Below the pieces are notes generated by a model. That model had not been told where the DNA came from and did not search any database. It worked only from the letters and a program-made list of their open reading frames with translations. From Acidobacteriota bacterium (GTDB lineage: Bacteria > Acidobacteriota > Terriglobia > Terriglobales > Acidobacteriaceae): a stretch of DNA of 10,097 nt. The DNA is taken from positions 1-10,097 of the forward strand of contig JAJXXG010001183.1 in the NCBI GenBank assembly GCA_021781255.1, written 5' to 3'. The stretch's first letter is position 1; each line of letters begins with the position of its first letter. The translations under genes were made by a program, and so were the position numbers. Positions 6,028 through 10,097 of the stretch are shown here, one piece after another.

Positions 6028-7551
6028 CTAGGGAGTTCTCGCCGTATCTGATTTTGCCGGTATGCGCATCGCCCCTGCATGCGTAAGGGAGCGCGAGGCA
6101 TCGACGGCAGGCGCGAGATTCTTTTCACGCAGCGTCATCAGGAAGCTGACGAGCGCGCGTGTTTCCGCTGGGCTGAGAGCCTTGCCATAGGCAGGCATGT
6201 TTCCGCCACCCTGCAACACCTGGCGAATGATCTGGTCCTCCGTCATGCGCGTCGCAATGGAGTCCAGCGCGGGCCCGCGCATTCCGCCCACGCCGCCGAG
6301 CGCGTGGCAGTTGCGGCACTGCTTGTTCTGCAACACCAGCGCGCCCTGGCGCTCCAGCGGCGAGCGCTGTTGCAGATAGGCCACGGGGATTGCCTCGCCG
6401 GACCACGCCTCCATGATGGGACTCCACGGCGTGTAGGTGCCAAGCTGCGTGAAGATGGCCAGCGTTACGGCGATGATGCCGACCATGAGCACGGCGACGG
6501 GACGGCGCTTCCAATGCTTTTCGCCTTCTCCCGCGAACAGCGGCAGCAGCAGCATGCCGCCGATGATGACGATGGGTGCAATGAAGACGAAAGGTGTTTC
6601 AAGCTCTGGAGGCAGGTAGGCGAGCACCGCGTAAATCCAGAGAAACGCGAAGTCCGGCTTGGGCGCGGTCTGAATGATGGTGGGGTCAGGCTGCCCGGTT
6701 GGACCGAAGGGTCCGAAAAAGAGCGCGCAGGCAAGCACAGAGAGCATGATTGCCGCGGCGAAGACGGCGTCTTTCCATGCCGCGTCGGGCACGAAAGGAA
6801 CGCCGCTCTTTTCTGTCAGCTCGTGATATTCGTGCTCGTAGGTCGCCTTGCTCACGATGCGGCCCGGCATGGGCCACTCGTTGATGCCCAGGCGCAACAC
6901 CATCCAGACATGCAGGCCAACCAGCGCGAGCAGCGTGCCGGGAATGACGAAGACATGGAAGGCGAAAAATCGCGAGAGCGTTTGCCCGCCAATGATGGGG
7001 CCGCCCAGCATCATATGCACCAGCGGCCCGCCGATCCATGGAACGCGGCTGATGATGGAGGCACCGATGCCGAGGCCCCAATAGGCATCCTGGTCAAAGC
7101 GCAGCACCTGTCCGGTGAATGCCATGCCAAGCGTGAGCAGCAGCAGAAAGACGCCGATGATCCAGGTGAGCTCGCGCGGAAATTTGTATGCGCCAAAGAG
7201 GAAGACCTGCACCATGTGGATGAGCACGATGGCGATCATGAAGTCCGATCCCCAACCGTGAATCGCGCGCAGAAGCCAGCCCAGCGTGACGTTGTGATTG
7301 AGAAACTGCAGGCTGCCCCACGCTTCGCCGGCCGAGGGCGAATAGACAAGCGCAAGCAGAATGCCGGTGACCACTTGCAGGATCAGAAGCACCGTGGCGG
7401 CGCTGCCGAAGACATACCACCAGCTTGCGCTGCGCTCTGGTGTCGGGTGTTGCGCGGCCTCGGTCAGCGGCTTTGCGAGACCGAGCCTGCGGTCGAGCCA
7501 GGCAAACGTCTTGCCAGCAGCGGAGTTGGGGCGCTTGTTCAGGCTGGCCAT
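6028..7551 (-). CDS. Fused cytochrome b / subunit IV / haem c protein of a bcc-type menaquinol:cytochrome c oxidoreductase
   Basis: 507 residues in three parts. The cytochrome b part (1-250) has helices A-D and haem ligands H98/H112 and H199/H214; 13 residues between the first pair and 14 between the second is the b6f/Bacillus-type spacing. The subunit IV part (about 251-375) contains FVPDAAWKD at 253-261 and PDFAF at 299-303 where PEWYF of the quinol-oxidation site is usual. A C-terminal cytochrome c domain follows the last membrane segment (352-373): CRNCH at 412-416 binds haem c, with M452 in GGNMPAYG as likely axial ligand. The protein oxidises (mena)quinol in the membrane and passes electrons toward cytochrome c. 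The position of the covalent-haem cysteine of b6 is valine (V47). The start overlaps the end of the Rieske gene by 13 bases; its ribosome site is weak (GAGG about 10 bases upstream), suggesting translational coupling. Confidence 0.93.
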   Translation of the reverse strand: MASLNKRPNSAAGKTFAWLDRRLGLAKPLTEAAQHPTPERSASWWYVFGSAATVLLILQVVTGILLALVYSPSAGEAWGSLQFLNHNVTLGWLLRAIHGWGSDFMIAIVLIHMVQVFLFGAYKFPRELTWIIGVFLLLLTLGMAFTGQVLRFDQDAYWGLGIGASIISRVPWIGGPLVHMMLGGPIIGGQTLSRFFAFHVFVIPGTLLALVGLHVWMVLRLGINEWPMPGRIVSKATYEHEYHELTEKSGVPFVPDAAWKDAVFAAAIMLSVLACALFFGPFGPTGQPDPTIIQTAPKPDFAFLWIYAVLAYLPPELETPFVFIAPIVIIGGMLLLPLFAGEGEKHWKRRPVAVLMVGIIAVTLAIFTQLGTYTPWSPIMEAWSGEAIPVAYLQQRSPLERQGALVLQNKQCRNCHALGGVGGMRGPALDSIATRMTEDQIIRQVLQGGGNMPAYGKALSPAETRALVSFLMTLREKNLAPAVDASRSLTHAGAMRIPAKSDTARTP

Positions 7552-8228
7552 GAGGAGGACCTCTCTGCGGCTTGAGATTCCTGCGCAGGCGCGGCAGGAG
7601 AAGGAGACTCAATCTGGATCAGCGGCTTCGGCTTTTTTGCGCACGCCTCGGTTGCAGGCGTGGGCATGGCGCCGGCCTGGATCATGAGGTGATTGCCGAC
7701 GAGCTTGTATTCATACTCGAAGAGGCCACGCTCCGGCGGCCCTGATGCGCGCGAGCCGTCCTCGTAGTATGCTCCGCCATGGCAGGGGCACAGAAACAGC
7801 CGCGACTGCGCAAACCAGCGAACCGGGCAGCCGAGGTGCGCGCAGTTGATGGCGAAGACCTGAAACTTCTTCCCCTCGATGTGCCGTACCCAGCATGCCG
7901 CGTTTCCCGTTGCGCCATCTGAAACCATGGTGACGGGATTGCGATAGTCAGCAAGACGCGTCTCGCCCTCAGGGAAATCGCTGATGGGGCCGACCGACAC
8001 CCACGAGTTGTAACTCGCATTCTTTCTGAAGGCAGGACCGAGAATGTAACCCAGGATGGGTACGGCCAACACCGCGCCGACTGCGCCATTCAAATAAAGC
8101 GAGAGCTTGAAGAGGAAAGCGCGACGCGTGTGCATGGCATCCTTTGCCTCAGCGGCTGTCGCGGTAGTGTGCGTCTCAGCTGCCCCTTCTGGCTGCAATG
8201 GGCCACCGGGCTCGTGGGGTGTGCTCAT
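7539..8228 (-). CDS. Rieske [2Fe-2S] protein of the quinol:cytochrome c oxidoreductase
   Basis: 229 residues from the ATG at 8228. This start is preceded by AAGGAG at ideal spacing and overlaps the upstream stop as ATGA; a frame extension to 8318 would only add sequence antisense-free but unrelated to the family. TRRAFLFKLSL at 34-44 is a twin-arginine-type signal anchor followed by a membrane helix (about 45-65), as expected for Tat-exported Rieske proteins. Cluster box 1 is CAHLGC (C129, H131, C134) and box 2 is CPCHGG (C147, C149, H150), giving four cluster ligands and the disulfide pair C134-C149. The serine that normally follows in CHGS is glycine (G152), while the tyrosine two residues on (Y154) is kept; loss of this serine lowers redox potential in studied Rieske proteins, fitting menaquinone use. 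The cluster domain faces the periplasm and shuttles electrons from cytochrome b to haem c. Confidence 0.95.
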   Translation of the reverse strand: MSTPHEPGGPLQPEGAAETHTTATAAEAKDAMHTRRAFLFKLSLYLNGAVGAVLAVPILGYILGPAFRKNASYNSWVSVGPISDFPEGETRLADYRNPVTMVSDGATGNAACWVRHIEGKKFQVFAINCAHLGCPVRWFAQSRLFLCPCHGGAYYEDGSRASGPPERGLFEYEYKLVGNHLMIQAGAMPTPATEACAKKPKPLIQIESPSPAAPAQESQAAERSSSWPA

Positions 8229-9028
8229 TTGATCTCCTTGCCAGTTGCGCTGGGCATGTTGCTGCTGGCGTCGCTCATGGACTGTTGTGTTGAGGGTGCG
8301 CGGTGCGCTGCAAGCCATGCAACGATGTTGTCAATCTCCTGCTGCGTGAGCGCGTGCGCGCCGGGGCCCGTGATGTAGCCGCGCCAGTCGGGCACGTTCT
8401 GATCGGGCCGCCCGGCGATGACGAGGCTGTGCAGACTTTGATTGCTGACGAGCGCCAGGTAGGCCGGGTCCACGATCGAATCGGGTGAAATGCCCAACTG
8501 GGTTGGCTTGCCATCGGCCGCTGGCTTGATGCCCGTTCCGTCCCCGCCATGACACTGCGAGCAGGCTGCGACAAACGCCTTCTGTCCTTCCGCGGCATTG
8601 CCAGGCGAGCTGCCGGCGTAGGGAGGGAGTGCGATGGTGGCAAACTCGGCTGGCTTGCCCCACTCGTGCAGCATGCCCTGGACGAGAACATCGATCTGCT
8701 GGTCGGTCAGGATGCCGCCCGCGCTGCGGGCAAAGGCGGGCATCAGTGTGCCATGCACGCCATTCGCAGTGATGGTGCGCAGGTTGCCTGCTCCTGCGAC
8801 AGCGAGATAGGCGGCATTGTTCAGCGGCAGTGCCGCGCCATCGCGTCCGTTGTCGCCGTGGCAGCCTGAGCAGTTCTGCTTGTACAGCGTGTTGAAGTCC
8901 AGCACCTCGTCGGGGCGGGCAACCTCGGACTCCTGCTTCGGATAGCCAGGCATGCTCTTGCACCCGATGCAGGCAAGCGCCGCAGCGCCGAGCGCGAGCA
9001 GTGGCAATGCTTTGAAGCGGCTCTTCAT
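8225..9028 (-). CDS. Dihaem cytochrome c, probable lipoprotein, electron carrier between bcc complex and oxidase
   Basis: 267 residues with two class-I cytochrome c domains. An N-terminal export signal ends in an ALACIGC lipobox-like stretch (C20 or C23), suggesting a lipid anchor on the outer face of the inner membrane. Haem site 1 is CSGCH at 53-57 with M96 in LMPAF as sixth ligand. Haem site 2 is CSQCH at 156-160, but where the second methionine is expected the sequence reads NVPDW (V212), so its axial ligation is uncertain; M251 and M258 are the only later methionines. The gene sits between an oxidase-associated membrane protein and the Rieske gene, overlapping both neighbours by ATGA junctions, so it likely carries electrons from the quinol oxidase to the terminal oxidase, within a supercomplex or as tethered carrier. 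A similar protein could instead be a bc1-type cytochrome c subunit. Confidence 0.92.
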   Translation of the reverse strand: MKSRFKALPLLALGAAALACIGCKSMPGYPKQESEVARPDEVLDFNTLYKQNCSGCHGDNGRDGAALPLNNAAYLAVAGAGNLRTITANGVHGTLMPAFARSAGGILTDQQIDVLVQGMLHEWGKPAEFATIALPPYAGSSPGNAAEGQKAFVAACSQCHGGDGTGIKPAADGKPTQLGISPDSIVDPAYLALVSNQSLHSLVIAGRPDQNVPDWRGYITGPGAHALTQQEIDNIVAWLAAHRAPSTQQSMSDASSNMPSATGKEIK

Positions 9029-9882
9029 GCCTGCCCATCCTTCTTTCCGGTCTCATCTTCCGGCTCTCCGATTGCTCCGTGGAGTCCGGCGCGCAGGGCA
9101 AACGGCAGCGCCTGAAACTGCGGCGTGCGTACCCTGGCCTGCAGATTGACGACGTAGCCTGCTACCAGCCCGAAGGCAATTTGGGATGGAATGAACCAGA
9201 ACCAGTTGATGCGCTCATTCAAGACGGGACTGATGATTGCCAGAGTGGAAGAAAGCAGACCTGTCCAGAGCAGTGGAGCAAGAAAACCCGCGGTGAGAAT
9301 CGGCCACCGGGGAAACATGGGCAGCATCGCTCCGTAGAGCAGACCGACCAGCAGCGACGCGATCGCGTGAATGACAAGAGCCGCCAGCAGGCCCTGCATG
9401 TGAAACTGGGCAAGAAACTCATTGCTCTGGCCTGCCCAGCTTACGAAGCCGCCTGCCGCCATCAGGTTTGTGGCGTACCACAGGCTGTGATACTTGACGA
9501 GGCTGAAGATGGTTGCGGGAACAATCATGGCGATGCCGCCGGCAATGCCGCCTTTCAATCCGGTCGTGATGCGGAATGTTTCGACTGGAACCATCTTGCG
9601 GTGCAGCGAGTCAACGGGCAGCCGCTCAATGGACTTGCGCGCGCTGGAAATATCAATTTCCTCATCGCTCGTTTCGACCATCTGATGAGCCTCGACGGGC
9701 AGCACCTCGCGGAACCATCCGAAGCTTGCCGCAAGAGACAGCAGCAGGCCGAGCGCGCTGATGGCGGCGCTTGTGACCATGCCCGTAAGGATCAATGCAA
9801 GCCCCAGCGCCAGTACCAGCGGCCATACTGTCGGCGCCGGCATGTGTACTACGTTGTGCTCAGTCTCGTTCTCGTGGTGCAT
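9025..9882 (-). CDS. Multi-pass membrane protein with oxidase subunit IV-like N-terminus, function unknown
   Basis: 285 residues from the ATG at 9882, chosen because GAGGT lies at good spacing; the frame also extends to 9945 but that part overlaps the subunit III gene. The first 70 residues (HMPAPTVWPLVLALG then a second hydrophobic stretch) look like the two-helix subunit IV found in caa3/bacterial oxidase operons. After a charged linker (about 75-105, with EEIDISSARKSIE) comes a second hydrophobic domain with about five helices: repeated small residues GLKGGIAGGIAM, then SLWYATNLMAAGGF and a late INWFWFIPSQIAFGLVAGY. I do not recognise this second domain. The position between oxidase subunit III and the dihaem cytochrome, 20 bases after the former and overlapping the latter by ATGA, suggests a structural or assembly role in the oxidase or oxidase-bcc supercomplex. 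This is inference from context. Confidence 0.8.
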   Translation of the reverse strand: MHHENETEHNVVHMPAPTVWPLVLALGLALILTGMVTSAAISALGLLLSLAASFGWFREVLPVEAHQMVETSDEEIDISSARKSIERLPVDSLHRKMVPVETFRITTGLKGGIAGGIAMIVPATIFSLVKYHSLWYATNLMAAGGFVSWAGQSNEFLAQFHMQGLLAALVIHAIASLLVGLLYGAMLPMFPRWPILTAGFLAPLLWTGLLSSTLAIISPVLNERINWFWFIPSQIAFGLVAGYVVNLQARVRTPQFQALPFALRAGLHGAIGEPEDETGKKDGQA

Positions 9883-9902
9883 TGCGTACCTCGCTTGCCG
9901 CC

Positions 9903-10097
9903 TCAGCGGCCAAGAACATAGACAACGGTGAAGACGACGACCCAAACCGCGTCGACAAAATGCCAGTAGATTGAAAGCACCTCAAGCCGCTCTGCATGAT
10001 TGCTGTTGACCTTGCCCATGAGGGAAAAGATGAGCGCAAGACCCAGCATGATGAGCCCGGCTATGACGTGCGATGCGTGTAGCCCCACCAGGGAATA
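9903..10097 (-). CDS. Cytochrome c oxidase subunit III, C-terminal fragment (N-terminus outside window)
   Basis: Only the last 64 residues are present; the frame is open to the window edge. It contains GLHASHVIAGL, the helix with the conserved His pair of haem-copper oxidase subunit III, and ends in YWHFVDAVWVVVFTVVYVLG, the highly conserved last helix of the family (YWHFVDxVW). Subunit III is the seven- or five-helix membrane subunit that stabilises the catalytic subunit I. The match is to the aa3/caa3-type (CoxC/CtaE) rather than to cbb3. It is the first visible gene of the respiratory operon, and subunits I and II are expected just upstream, beyond 10097. Whether the protein is the aa3 or quinol-oxidase variant (CyoC) cannot be settled from the fragment, but the cytochrome c genes downstream favour a cytochrome c oxidase. 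Confidence 0.93.
   Translation of the reverse strand, partial: YSLVGLHASHVIAGLIMLGLALIFSLMGKVNSNHAERLEVLSIYWHFVDAVWVVVFTVVYVLGR

Noticed and set aside
6079..7575. 498-codon open frame on the plus strand opposite the cytochrome b gene
   Set aside because: Its translation is His/Asp/Arg/Gln-rich with no domain or membrane pattern, and it is fully antisense to a secure gene. GC-rich codon use on the minus strand opens such frames.
8229..8318. Longer Rieske start at 8318
   Set aside because: It would overlap the cytochrome c gene by about 90 bases; the ATG at 8228 has an AAGGAG site and an ATGA overlap.
1..10097. CRISPR array, insertion sequence or defence system
   Set aside because: No regularly spaced repeats, terminal inverted repeats, transposase or nuclease-type proteins are present; the content is respiratory and envelope genes.

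Overview
The window looks like chromosomal DNA of an Acidobacteriota bacterium, probably a Terriglobia/Granulicella-Edaphobacter type. This is inferred from the GC-rich sequence, the BlaI/M56 pair with an acidobacterial-looking M56 C-terminus, and the quinol:cytochrome c / oxidase gene arrangement; no marker gene confirms it. Every credible gene is on the minus strand, so transcription runs from high to low coordinates. The long plus-strand reading frames are antisense shadows.

Region 10097-5183 is a tightly packed respiratory operon, entered in its middle. In order of transcription it holds: the C-terminal end of cytochrome c oxidase subunit III; a multi-pass membrane protein whose N-terminus resembles oxidase subunit IV; a lipoprotein-like dihaem cytochrome c; a Tat-anchored Rieske iron-sulfur protein; a single polypeptide joining cytochrome b, subunit IV and a haem c domain; and a CtaG-type oxidase assembly factor. 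Junctions are ATGA overlaps, a 13-base overlap, or gaps of 3 to 20 bases, which suggests co-expression of a bcc-type menaquinol oxidase with a haem-copper oxidase. The ctaG reading frame is broken near 5510 and resumes in another frame.

Region 5105-1438 is a second transcription unit: a BlaI/MecI-type winged-helix repressor, an M56 (BlaR1-type) membrane metalloprotease and a two-PDZ HtrA/Deg serine protease with a signal peptide. Two related inverted repeats of the form ACTAA-N4-TTAGT lie upstream of blaI and inside the first codons of htrA. They are candidate BlaI operators and suggest that a protease-relieved repressor controls an envelope protease.

Region 1257-1 is the N-terminal 419 codons of a membrane-embedded spermidine-synthase-like protein that runs off the window. 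It is separated from htrA by 180 bases holding a GC-rich hairpin and a possible -10 box. No RNA genes, mobile elements, CRISPR arrays or transfer signatures were seen.
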